From positions 1 to 47,234 of the forward strand of contig CBFGTA010000003.1 of NCBI GenBank assembly GCA_965651595.1: DNA of 47,234 nt. Direction: 5' to 3'. The stretch comes from CBFGTA01 sp965651595 (GTDB lineage: Bacteria; Actinomycetota; Actinomycetes; S36-B12; UBA10799). A program made the translations under genes and the position numbers. The notes below the pieces were generated by a model. It searched no databases. It was given only the letters and a program-made list of their open reading frames with translations, and had not been told where the DNA came from. How positions within the stretch are numbered: position 1 is the stretch's first letter; the number at the start of each line of letters is the position of its first letter. Of this stretch, positions 24,563 through 32,069 are shown one piece after another.

Positions 24563-26449
24563 TTACGACTGATCGCGATTGCGCGCCCGGGAACGTTCTT
24601 TGGCGCGATCGGTGGCCGCGAGGAACACTTTGCGGATCCGCAGGTCGTCCGGAGTCACTTCCACGCACTCGTCTTCGCGACAGAACTCCAGACACTGTTC
24701 GAGGTTCATCGTCTGGGCGGGGGCGAGACGTTCAAGTTCGTCGCCGGTCGACGAACGGATATTGGTGAGCTTCTTCTCGCGGCAGATGTTGACGTCCATG
24801 TCATCGGCCCGTGAGTTCTCACCGACGATCATTCCTTCGTACACCGCAGTCCCGGGCTTGACGAACAAAGTTCCACGCTCTTGGAGCGCGAACGAGGCGT
24901 AAGCGGTTGCCGAGCCGGACCGGTCTGCCACCAGCGAGCCGGAAGCGCGGGTGCGAATCTCCCCGGCCCACGGCTCGTATCCGTCGAATACGTGGTGGCT
25001 CATGCCGTTTCCGCGGGTTTCCGTCAAGAACTCCGTCCGGAACCCGATCAGTCCTCGCGCGGGCACCCGGTACTCCATTCGGACCCACCCGTGGCCCGAA
25101 TTGATCATCTGACCGAGGCGGCCTTTGCGCACCCCCAGCATTGTCGTCACCGCCCCCACGCACTCTTCAGGAACGTCGATGGTGAGCAGTTCATAGGGCT
25201 CGTGGAGCACGCCGTCGATTTCACGGGTCACGACCCGGGGCTTCCCGACGGTGAGTTCGTAACCTTCGCGGCGCATCATCTCGACCAGTACCGCCAACTG
25301 CAACTCCCCTCGGCCTTGAACTTCCCAAGCGTCCGGGCGCTCGGTGGGCACGACCCGTAGCGATACGTTGCCCACGAGCTCGGCGTCGAGTCGAGACTTG
25401 AGGAGCCGAGCTGTGAGCTTCGAGCCGGACTTGCCCGCCAGCGGACTGGTGTTGATACCGATCGTCATCGAAATTGACGGCTCGTCCACGGCGATGACGG
25501 GCAACGGGCGAGGGTCCTCCGGATCGGCGAGGGTTTCCCCGATCATGATGTCGGAAAATCCGGCGACCGCCACGATGTCACCAGCCCGCGCACTAGCAGC
25601 AGGGACCCTTTCAAGGTGTTCGGTCATGAGCAACTCAGCGATCCGGGACTTCTCCACCGTGCCGTCAGCACGACAGCGAGTCACCTGCGCACCCTTGCTG
25701 AGGGTCCCGGCATAGATCCGACACAGCGCCAGCCGGCCCAGATATGCGGATGCATCAAGGTTGATGACGTGGGCCTGCAAGGGAGCGTCGGGATCGTAGG
25801 TCGGGGCCGGAACGTGCTCCAGGATCGTCGCGAACAGAGGTTCGAGGTCATCACTATCGGGCACTGATCCGTCTGCCGGACGCTCTAACGAAGCCTTACC
25901 GTCGCGAGCGCACGCATAGACGATGGGAAATTCGATCTGTGCTTCTTTGGCGTCGAGATCGAAGAACAGTTCGTAGGTTTCGTCGACTACTGCCGAGATT
26001 CGAGCGTCAGATCGATCGGTCTTGTTGACGACCAGGATGACCGGCAACTCTTTGGCGAGCGCCTTGCGCAACACGAACCGGGTCTGCGGCAGCGGGCCTT
26101 CAGAGGCATCAACGAGGAGGACTACACCATCGACCATCTCCAGCCCGCGCTCCACCTCACCACCAAAGTCGGCGTGCCCTGGCGTATCCACGATGTTGAG
26201 CGTGACCGGTTGACCCTCACTGGCCGCCCCAGAATAAGTCACCGCCGTGTTCTTCGCCAAGATCGTGATGCCCTTCTCACGCTCCAAGTCCATCGAGTCC
26301 ATGACTCGGTCGTCGACTTGCTGGTGAGCCGCAAAAGCGCCAGTTTGGCGCAGCATCGCGTCGACCAGGGTGGTCTTGCCGTGGTCGACGTGGGCGATAA
26401 TGGCCAAATTGCGCAGGTCGGATCGCACTGCCAGAGGGGGAGAATTCAC
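24563..26449 (-). CDS. typA: GTP-binding protein TypA/BipA
   Basis: A translational GTPase (628 aa) that binds the ribosome and assists assembly or stress translation. Domain order: G domain with AHVDHGKTT (about 19-27), DREKGITI-type switch (LEREKGITILAKNT), VDTPGHADFGGEVER and NKTDRSDARI, then domain 2, EF-G-like domains III/V and the TypA-specific C-terminal domain (LTNIRSSTGDELERLAPA). GTG 26449 is chosen because TACACT lies exactly six bases upstream and the N-terminus fits the family; an open extension reaches 26512. It converges with the S9 peptidase and is divergent from the pterin dehydratase. Confidence 0.95.
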   Translation of the reverse strand: MNSPPLAVRSDLRNLAIIAHVDHGKTTLVDAMLRQTGAFAAHQQVDDRVMDSMDLEREKGITILAKNTAVTYSGAASEGQPVTLNIVDTPGHADFGGEVERGLEMVDGVVLLVDASEGPLPQTRFVLRKALAKELPVILVVNKTDRSDARISAVVDETYELFFDLDAKEAQIEFPIVYACARDGKASLERPADGSVPDSDDLEPLFATILEHVPAPTYDPDAPLQAHVINLDASAYLGRLALCRIYAGTLSKGAQVTRCRADGTVEKSRIAELLMTEHLERVPAASARAGDIVAVAGFSDIMIGETLADPEDPRPLPVIAVDEPSISMTIGINTSPLAGKSGSKLTARLLKSRLDAELVGNVSLRVVPTERPDAWEVQGRGELQLAVLVEMMRREGYELTVGKPRVVTREIDGVLHEPYELLTIDVPEECVGAVTTMLGVRKGRLGQMINSGHGWVRMEYRVPARGLIGFRTEFLTETRGNGMSHHVFDGYEPWAGEIRTRASGSLVADRSGSATAYASFALQERGTLFVKPGTAVYEGMIVGENSRADDMDVNICREKKLTNIRSSTGDELERLAPAQTMNLEQCLEFCREDECVEVTPDDLRIRKVFLAATDRAKERSRARNRDQS

Positions 26450-26455
26450 TGCTTG

Positions 26456-26461
26456 AGTGTA
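26456..26461 (-). promoter_or_regulatory. Leaderless -10 candidate for typA
   Basis: TACACT six bases before GTG 26449, minus strand. It decides the start codon of typA, which would otherwise be placed 63 bases earlier. Confidence 0.55.
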
Positions 26462-26541
26462 CGGTGCTCCGTCGGCGCGCCGATCGTGCAGGGCCGTCAC
26501 GTTTTGCGGCATCCACGGAATAGGCGTGAGAAACTCACTAT

Positions 26542-26850
26542 GTGACCCGACTGCTCACCATTGCCGATCTCGACCACCAACTGCGCGACTTGGCTGACTG
26601 GAGCCACCGTGACGGCGCCCTCCACGCCCACTACCAGTTCCCCAGCTTCCTGGCCGCAATCCGCTGCGTGGTGGAGGTGGCCGAAGAATCAGAATCGATG
26701 AACCATCACCCCGATATCGACATTCGATGGAACCGCCTCGCTTTCACTCTGTCCACCCATTCGGCGGGCGGCATCACCCAACTCGACATCGAACTCGCCC
26801 ACCACATCACTCGTCTAGCTGCCGCCGAAGACGCCACCCCCGTCGACTAG
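26542..26850 (+). CDS. phhB: Pterin-4a-carbinolamine dehydratase-like protein
   Basis: A 102-residue protein of the PCD/DCoH family. It has the pterin dehydratase pattern MNHHPDIDIRWNRL (H55, H56, P57) followed by STHSAGGITQLDIELA. The family dehydrates 4a-hydroxytetrahydrobiopterin, recycling the cofactor of aromatic amino acid hydroxylases, though many bacterial members have other or unknown roles. No phenylalanine hydroxylase is seen in this window. The start is GTG 26542 with GAAACT six bases upstream and no ribosome binding site. The 214 bp after it (26851-27064) hold no gene I recognise. Confidence 0.82.
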   Translation: MTRLLTIADLDHQLRDLADWSHRDGALHAHYQFPSFLAAIRCVVEVAEESESMNHHPDIDIRWNRLAFTLSTHSAGGITQLDIELAHHITRLAAAEDATPVD

Positions 26851-27064
26851 CGCCTATTTGGGGCGACTTGCAGGCAGGCGTCGCTCGCCGAGCCAGTCCT
26901 GACAGGCTTGGCGACTCGTCCATGTTGAACTGCGCTTCGAGGTGGCGCGCCACGTAGCTGCACGTGCGGCCGGGCTACCCGCATGGAATCGTTCGCATAC
27001 ATCCGGCTACCCACGAGCCGGGAGAGCACACGATTCGGTATGTACGGGCCAGTCATTGTGCTGC

Positions 27065-28135
27065 CTAACTGTGCCGAAATTCCACCACGTCGCCGTCGGC
27101 CATGATGTAGTCCTTGCCCTCGAGGCGGAGCTTGCCTTGGGCTTTCGCCTCGGCCATCGAACCGGCTGCGACGAGGTCGTCGAAGGAGACAATTGCAGCC
27201 TTGATGAAGCCTTTTTGGAAATCAGTGTGGATCACTCCGGCCGCCTCCGGGGCCGTCGCTCCCTGCGGGACTGTCCACGCGCGGGCTTCCTTGGGGCCAG
27301 CAGTCAAGTAGGTTTGCAGGCCCAAGGTCGCGAATCCGGCGCGCGCCAGAGTGTCGAGTCCGGGGGCTTCTTGGCCGGCCTCAGCAAGCAAATCGGCAGC
27401 GTCAGTTGGCTCCAGTTCGGCCAGGTCGAACTCAAGTTTCGCATCCAAGAAGACAGCCTCGGCGGGAGCAACTAGTGCGGTGAGGCGCTCCCGCAGTTGC
27501 GTGTCGGCAAGCGCGTCGGTGTCGAGGTTGAATACGTAGAGGAACGGCTTCGCAGTGAGCAAGAAAAGTTCCTTGAGGGGCTCTCGGTCCAGGCCGCTAG
27601 CGAAGATGGTCTGCCCGGCGTTGAGGGCGTCGCGGGCGGCTAGCGCAGCCTCAAGAGCAGGCCGGTTCTCCTTCTTCGTTCGGGCATCCTTCTCAAGCCG
27701 CGGGATCGCCTTCTCCACCGTCTGCAGGTCAGCCAGAATCAGTTCGGTGTTGATAGTGTCAATGTCGTCTTGCGGCGAAACACGTCCGTCGACGTGGACG
27801 ACATCGTCGTCCTGAAATGTCCGAACCACCTGGCAAATAGCGTCAGACTCGCGAATGTTGGCGAGAAACTTATTGCCTAGACCTTGGCCTTCAGAAGCGC
27901 CCCGCACAATGCCCGCGATATCAACAAAGCTGACGGTTGCAGGCACGATCCGCTCACTCCCGAATATGCCAGCGAGCACCTCAAGTCGATCGTCAGGAAC
28001 GCCGACAATCCCGACGTTCGGTTCGATCGTCGCGAAGGGGTAGTTGGCGGCCAGCACGTCGTTGTTGGTCAAAGCGTTGAACAGTGTCGATTTGCCCACA
28101 TTGGGAAGGCCCACGATTCCGATAGTCAAACTCAC
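27065..28135 (-). CDS. ychF: Redox-regulated ATPase YchF
   Basis: A 356-residue Obg-like P-loop protein (OLA1/YchF) that binds ATP rather than GTP and associates with ribosomes. G1 motif GLPNVGKSTLFNAL (9-22), switch region PNVGIVGVPDDRLEVL, FVDIAGIVRGASEGQGLGNKFL, then the coiled-coil and TGS-like C-terminal domain ending DYIMADGDVVEFRH, which is typical for this family. GTG 28135 with TAGTCT six bases upstream and no Shine-Dalgarno. Next to DUF6542 and ispH, the same grouping as in mycobacteria (Rv1110-Rv1112). Confidence 0.95.
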   Translation of the reverse strand: MSLTIGIVGLPNVGKSTLFNALTNNDVLAANYPFATIEPNVGIVGVPDDRLEVLAGIFGSERIVPATVSFVDIAGIVRGASEGQGLGNKFLANIRESDAICQVVRTFQDDDVVHVDGRVSPQDDIDTINTELILADLQTVEKAIPRLEKDARTKKENRPALEAALAARDALNAGQTIFASGLDREPLKELFLLTAKPFLYVFNLDTDALADTQLRERLTALVAPAEAVFLDAKLEFDLAELEPTDAADLLAEAGQEAPGLDTLARAGFATLGLQTYLTAGPKEARAWTVPQGATAPEAAGVIHTDFQKGFIKAAIVSFDDLVAAGSMAEAKAQGKLRLEGKDYIMADGDVVEFRHS

Positions 28136-28141
28136 CGATCC

Positions 28142-28147
28142 AGACTA
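28142..28147 (-). promoter_or_regulatory. Leaderless -10 candidate for ychF
   Basis: TAGTCT six bases before GTG 28135 on the minus strand. Confidence 0.5.
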
Positions 28148-28273
28148 CGACTCGCACTTGCGTGGCTTTCCCACGCCCCGCCGACGTCTCACGTACGCTG
28201 AACGGCATCGCTTGCCGTTGCGAGGATCACGCAAACGCCGGGCGCACGAACTCACGCGGGAAAGAGGGTAACC

Positions 28274-28825
28274 ATGCCGATTGATCAACCGCCAACAGTC
28301 GACACCGGCCGGATGTATCGTGGTCAGGTGAGCCCTTCATCTGCCAACACTCCCGAAGGCAACAACACTCAGCAACTGCCAGCGGCTGCGCCACCGCCCC
28401 AAGCCACGACGAGGGCGAGAAACCCGCTGTACACCGCACCCCAGAACGGCCTAACGACCTTTGCTGTGGTCGTCATTATCGTCGGCCTGACAGCCGCAGT
28501 CGGCTTCATTGACATGGCCATGAACCGACAGCTCACCTGGTGGAGCGGCGCTGTATTTATCATTGCCTGCGGCATCTGCGCGTTGGCTGTACGACCACGG
28601 GACCTCTGGATGGCCGTGGTGGTCGCCCCCCTGTGCTACCTGGCCGCCCTGGTGATCGCAGGCCAGCCAACCACCGTGTCCGGAGGTGGCAGCCTCCTCC
28701 TCCGCGAAGTCGCCATGATCGGAACAGGCCTCGCGTTCAACGCTCCGTTCATTTTCGGGGGGACTGCCCTAGCCCTGATCATCGTGCTGATCCGCCGCGC
28801 GGGGCTCATGCGGCGAGCTCGCTAA
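28274..28825 (+). CDS. DUF6542 membrane protein
   Basis: A 183-residue protein with a proline/glutamine-rich N-terminal region of about 50 residues and four hydrophobic stretches (about 60-80, 88-106, 112-130, 150-175). The C-terminal part, with LTTFAVVVIIVGLTAAVGF and the VRPRDLWMAVVVAPLCYLAAL segment, fits the actinobacterial DUF6542 family; the neighbours ychF and ispH match the mycobacterial Rv1110-Rv1112 arrangement. ATG 28274 has GAGGGT upstream. Function unknown. Confidence 0.75.
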   Translation: MPIDQPPTVDTGRMYRGQVSPSSANTPEGNNTQQLPAAAPPPQATTRARNPLYTAPQNGLTTFAVVVIIVGLTAAVGFIDMAMNRQLTWWSGAVFIIACGICALAVRPRDLWMAVVVAPLCYLAALVIAGQPTTVSGGGSLLLREVAMIGTGLAFNAPFIFGGTALALIIVLIRRAGLMRRAR

Positions 28826-28864
28826 ATACTAAGCCAGCCACGACAATTTCAGACCGCGGCGGCT

Positions 28865-29884
28865 TCAGCCAGACGGGGCGGCCGCACTCTGGGCGGCCTT
28901 GAGGTCCGCGCGCAGTTCGCGGGGCAGCGCGAACGCCAAGGTTTCCGTGGCAGTTGTCACCGTTTCGACCCGCCCGAATCCCCATTCACGCAGATATGCG
29001 ATCACTTCGTCGACGAGTTCCTCGGGCACCGACGCTCCGGAAGTCAATCCGACCGTCGTAGCTGCATCAAACCATTCACGCTTCAATTCGCTGGCATTGT
29101 CGACCCGATAGGCCGCGTCAGCACCAGCATCGAGACCCACTTCGACAAGGCGCACAGAATTCGACGAATTCGCCGACCCGACCACAACCATGACATCACA
29201 GCGTTCAGCGATCTCTTTCACGGCTGCCTGCCGGTTTTGGGTGGCGTAGCAAATGTCGTCACTAGGCGGGTCGATGAGCAGGGGGAGCCGCTCGCGCAGG
29301 CGGTTCACGGTTTCCATCGTCTCGTCGACTGACAGCGTGGTTTGCGACAACCATGCCACCGGCCGGTCGGGATCTACTGCCACTGTGGCTGCCTCTTCCG
29401 GAGACTGCACCAATGTGACGTGGTCGGGCGCCTCTCCGGCGGTCCCTTCGACTTCTTCATGGCCTTCATGCCCGACGAGCAAGATTTGGTAGTCATCGGC
29501 AGCAAAACGGCGCGCCTCATGGTGAACCTTCGTCACCAGCGGGCAGGTTGCATCGATCGTGCGCAACTGCTTCTGTTGCGCGTCGGCGTGAACACTCGGA
29601 GCCACGCCGTGGGCGGAGAACACCACACGGGAACCTTCCGGCACCTCGTCAAGTTCTTCGACAAACACTGCCCCGCGTTCCCGCAACTGCTCAACAACGT
29701 GTCGGTTGTGGACGATCTCCTTTCGCACATAGATCGGCGCGCCGTACAGATCAAGCGCCTTCTCAACTGTGACGACGGCTCGGTCCACTCCAGCGCAGTA
29801 ACCGCGCGGTGCGGCCAGCAGAACCGTCTTGGGTCCCGCGGCTCTGGGCACACTCGAATTTGCGGCGCGATCATCAGCACTCAT
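28865..29884 (-). CDS. ispH: 4-hydroxy-3-methylbut-2-enyl diphosphate reductase
   Basis: The last step of the MEP pathway: reduces HMBPP to IPP and DMAPP using a 4Fe-4S cluster. The three cluster cysteines are C30 (RGYCAGV), C about 113 (ATCPLVTKVH) and C about 211 (DDICYATQNRQ); 339 aa is normal. ATG 29884 has TACCAT six bases upstream and no ribosome binding site. Divergent from xseA, 60 bp between starts. Feeds the isoprenyl transferase also in this window. Confidence 0.95.
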   Translation of the reverse strand: MSADDRAANSSVPRAAGPKTVLLAAPRGYCAGVDRAVVTVEKALDLYGAPIYVRKEIVHNRHVVEQLRERGAVFVEELDEVPEGSRVVFSAHGVAPSVHADAQQKQLRTIDATCPLVTKVHHEARRFAADDYQILLVGHEGHEEVEGTAGEAPDHVTLVQSPEEAATVAVDPDRPVAWLSQTTLSVDETMETVNRLRERLPLLIDPPSDDICYATQNRQAAVKEIAERCDVMVVVGSANSSNSVRLVEVGLDAGADAAYRVDNASELKREWFDAATTVGLTSGASVPEELVDEVIAYLREWGFGRVETVTTATETLAFALPRELRADLKAAQSAAAPSG

Positions 29885-29890
29885 GTCCCC

Positions 29891-29896
29891 ATGGTA
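29891..29896 (-). promoter_or_regulatory. Leaderless -10 candidate for ispH
   Basis: TACCAT six bases before ATG 29884 on the minus strand. Confidence 0.5.
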
Positions 29897-29932
29897 CGCG
29901 ACGTTTCAAACCGGCTAGGCCTCCAAAAGTCG

Positions 29933-29938
29933 TATGGT
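29933..29938 (+). promoter_or_regulatory. Leaderless -10 candidate for xseA
   Basis: TATGGT six bases before ATG 29945 on the plus strand. The two divergent -10 elements of ispH and xseA lie 36 bases apart. Confidence 0.5.
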
Positions 29939-29944
29939 GGAGCC

Positions 29945-31207
29945 ATGCCCATCGAGACGTCTCCAGAAGCACCGCTGCCCTTGAGCGTGGTCAACCGGAA
30001 GATGGCCGAGTGGATCAACCGATTGAGCACTGTTTGGGTGGAAGCCCAAATCACTCAGGTCAATCACCGCGGCGGCAGCTCACAAGTGTTCCTCCAAGCT
30101 CGAGACGTCAGCGAGACCGCCAGCATTACGGTGGTCATGGCCCCGTCGGTTCTGGCCACAGTCAGCCCGCTCAGCGAGGGTGCCCGGGTCGTCATGAGCG
30201 TGAAACCCGAGTTTTGGTCCAACCGCGGCCAGTTGGTGCTGCGCGCCCGAGCGATCCAACTTGTCGGGATCGGGGACCTGCTCGCCCGCATCGAGGCACT
30301 TAAGAAAGCCCTAGCCGCAGAAGGACTGTTCGCGGCCGGGCGCAAGCAGCCTTTACCCTTCTTGCCCCGAACGGTCGGCCTCATCTGTGGCCGCGCCAGC
30401 GCTGCGGAAAAGGACGTAGTCGAAAACGCGCGCCGCCGGTGGCCCGGTGTGGCCTTCGAGATTCGTGAAGTCGCTGTGCAGGGCCCCGCTGCAGTGACTG
30501 CGGTCGTTGAGGCCTTGGCCGAGATCGAGTCCATCGACACTGTTGATGTGATCATCATCACCCGAGGTGGCGGCTCCGTCGAGGACCTCCTCCCGTTCTC
30601 CGACGAACGACTGATACGAGCGGTCAGCGATTGTGCGATTCCCGTGGTGAGCGCCATTGGCCACGAACAAGACACGCCGCTGCTCGACTTCGTGGCCGAC
30701 GTCCGGGCGTCCACCCCGACCGATGCGGCCCGGCGGGTTGTCCCTGACTTGGCCGAGGAACGCGCACTGATCGTCGAACTTCGCAGCAGATCCGACCGAC
30801 TCATCGACGTCCGGCTCGAAGGCGAGCAGCTCGCCTTGGGCCGTACGCGCAGCCACCTCGCCCTCGCCGACCCGCAGCGTGGAATCGACGAGCAAAGCCG
30901 CGTCGTGGGCGACCACAAGCGGCGCACGAGTCGAGCCCTGGTGGCAATCTTGCAGCGCGCCAGCGATTCTGTGCACCACCTCAGTTCGCGACTCACCAGC
31001 GCTTCACCCGCTGGCACCATGGCTCGGGGATACGCCATCGTGCAGACGACGCACGGCCAAGTCGTGCGATCCGGTGCTGCGGTGGCCGTCGGCGACGACC
31101 TAACAATCCACGTCGCGGACGGATTACTCCACGCTGAGGTGACCTCAGTGACCAAGCCCGCCCCCGCAGACCCAACAACCTCGCACGTGCCCTCGGGTCG
31201 CCATTAG
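29945..31207 (+). CDS. xseA: Exodeoxyribonuclease VII large subunit
   Basis: Catalytic subunit (420 aa) of exonuclease VII, which degrades single-stranded DNA from either end. It shows the N-terminal OB fold (LSTVWVEAQITQVNHRGGSSQVFLQARD), the family signature VDVIIITRGGGSVEDLLPFSDERLIRAV (about 199-226), and AIGHEQDTPLLDFVADVRASTPTDAA. The frame is open upstream into ispH (to 29342), but the conserved N-terminus and TATGGT six bases before ATG 29945 fix the start. xseB follows after 11 bp, forming the usual xseAB unit. Confidence 0.94.
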   Translation: MPIETSPEAPLPLSVVNRKMAEWINRLSTVWVEAQITQVNHRGGSSQVFLQARDVSETASITVVMAPSVLATVSPLSEGARVVMSVKPEFWSNRGQLVLRARAIQLVGIGDLLARIEALKKALAAEGLFAAGRKQPLPFLPRTVGLICGRASAAEKDVVENARRRWPGVAFEIREVAVQGPAAVTAVVEALAEIESIDTVDVIIITRGGGSVEDLLPFSDERLIRAVSDCAIPVVSAIGHEQDTPLLDFVADVRASTPTDAARRVVPDLAEERALIVELRSRSDRLIDVRLEGEQLALGRTRSHLALADPQRGIDEQSRVVGDHKRRTSRALVAILQRASDSVHHLSSRLTSASPAGTMARGYAIVQTTHGQVVRSGAAVAVGDDLTIHVADGLLHAEVTSVTKPAPADPTTSHVPSGRH

Positions 31208-31218
31208 GAAGGACCATC

Positions 31219-31461
31219 ATGGACTCATCTCGCCCCACCGACGAAGGCGATCTGACCGCACTGAGCTATGAACAGGCTCGGGAGGAACTCTCGGCAGTCG
31301 TCGAGGCTCTCGAAACTCAAGACAACAATCTCGAGCAGTCGTTAGCGCTCTGGGAGAAAGGCCAAGTCCTCGCCCAAGTCTGCGAACGGTGGCTGACCCA
31401 AGCGAGTGAACGCATCGCCTCAGTCAAGGCGCGACTCGAGGAATCAACCCCGCCCGGCTGA
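31219..31461 (+). CDS. xseB: Exodeoxyribonuclease VII small subunit
   Basis: An 80-residue partner of XseA. Signature: LSYEQAREELSAVVEALETQDNNLEQSLALWEKGQ, the conserved helical hairpin that coats the large subunit. ATG 31219 has AGGAAGGA upstream. Its last 18 bp overlap the convergent DUF4245 gene. Confidence 0.92.
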   Translation: MDSSRPTDEGDLTALSYEQAREELSAVVEALETQDNNLEQSLALWEKGQVLAQVCERWLTQASERIASVKARLEESTPPG

Positions 31462-31989
31462 ACTGGTCGTCGATAGGTCCTGAACCACGGTCGCCAAGTA
31501 GCCGTAGCCCAAGGTTCCGGTTACGACCGTCGTCACGCCGTCGACGGTGCCCACCAGAGAATAGTGGCGGGACTGCGCGGAAAAGTAGCGGTCCCACGTG
31601 ACCCCGTCAATGACGCTCTCGCCGTCTCTACTTCCCTCGGCGGTGGCTGTGCGCAGAAAGCTGGGGTCGTCGGTGTTGGTCTGATAGACGGCCACGTAGT
31701 TGTCGTCCGGGGTGAGGAATCCGATCGTCCAGGTGGCCTTGTCCGGATTTCTGGGCAGCGGCCGGTAGCGAACGCTTGTAGCCTGCCAGTCCGTTGCCAG
31801 TGTGGCCGGAACCGCCACGGGGAACGCCCCAGTTTCGCGGACAACTTCCAGTGTCGAGGAGTAGTCGATGTCCCGGGTGGTGTCTCCGGGGCTCTCGTAG
31901 GTGAACAGGAAGATGAACCCGATCACGAGGGCCAGCACACCCATGGACAGAATCATGTCCCGCGCGGTCTGAGACAGGCGCTTGTTCAC
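31444..31989 (-). CDS. DUF4245 membrane-anchored protein
   Basis: A 181-residue actinobacterial DUF4245 protein: short basic N-terminus (RLSQTARDMILSM), one membrane helix (about 12-32, GVLALVIGFIFLFTY), then an extracytoplasmic beta-rich domain including WTIGFLTPDDNYVAVYQTN and GVTWDRYFSAQ. Function unknown; the mycobacterial homologue Rv1100 also sits next to fumarase genes. I chose GTG 31989 over GTG 32016 because CAATAT lies six bases upstream of it. Tail-to-tail overlap of 18 bp with xseB. Confidence 0.8.
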   Translation of the reverse strand: MNKRLSQTARDMILSMGVLALVIGFIFLFTYESPGDTTRDIDYSSTLEVVRETGAFPVAVPATLATDWQATSVRYRPLPRNPDKATWTIGFLTPDDNYVAVYQTNTDDPSFLRTATAEGSRDGESVIDGVTWDRYFSAQSRHYSLVGTVDGVTTVVTGTLGYGYLATVVQDLSTTSSAGRG

Positions 31990-32057
31990 GATCCCATATT
32001 GACGGGTCGCCCCCACTTGGTCGACGACCGACCCTCCAATGATTGACGCCTGAGTCG

Positions 32058-32063
32058 TAGGCT
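32058..32063 (+). promoter_or_regulatory. Leaderless -10 candidate for fumarase
   Basis: TAGGCT six bases before ATG 32070 on the plus strand. The gap to the divergent DUF4245 start is 80 bp. Confidence 0.5.
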
Positions 32064-32069
32064 CATCTC

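Noticed and set aside
26851..27064. Short peptide-like frame between PCD and ychF
   Set aside because: A frame ends RQACQDWLGERRLPASRPK but has no start codon or ribosome binding site and no family match I know.
29342..29944. Open frame extending xseA upstream by about 200 codons
   Set aside because: It lies antisense to ispH and reads as unlike any exonuclease VII N-terminus. TATGGT plus the conserved MPIETSPEAP... start support ATG 29945.
30064..31155. Minus-strand open frame of 363 codons over xseA
   Set aside because: Shadow of xseA in a GC-rich genome; no recognisable motif. Similar long antisense frames at 4461-5303, 32625-33530 and 11591-12058 were dropped for the same reason.
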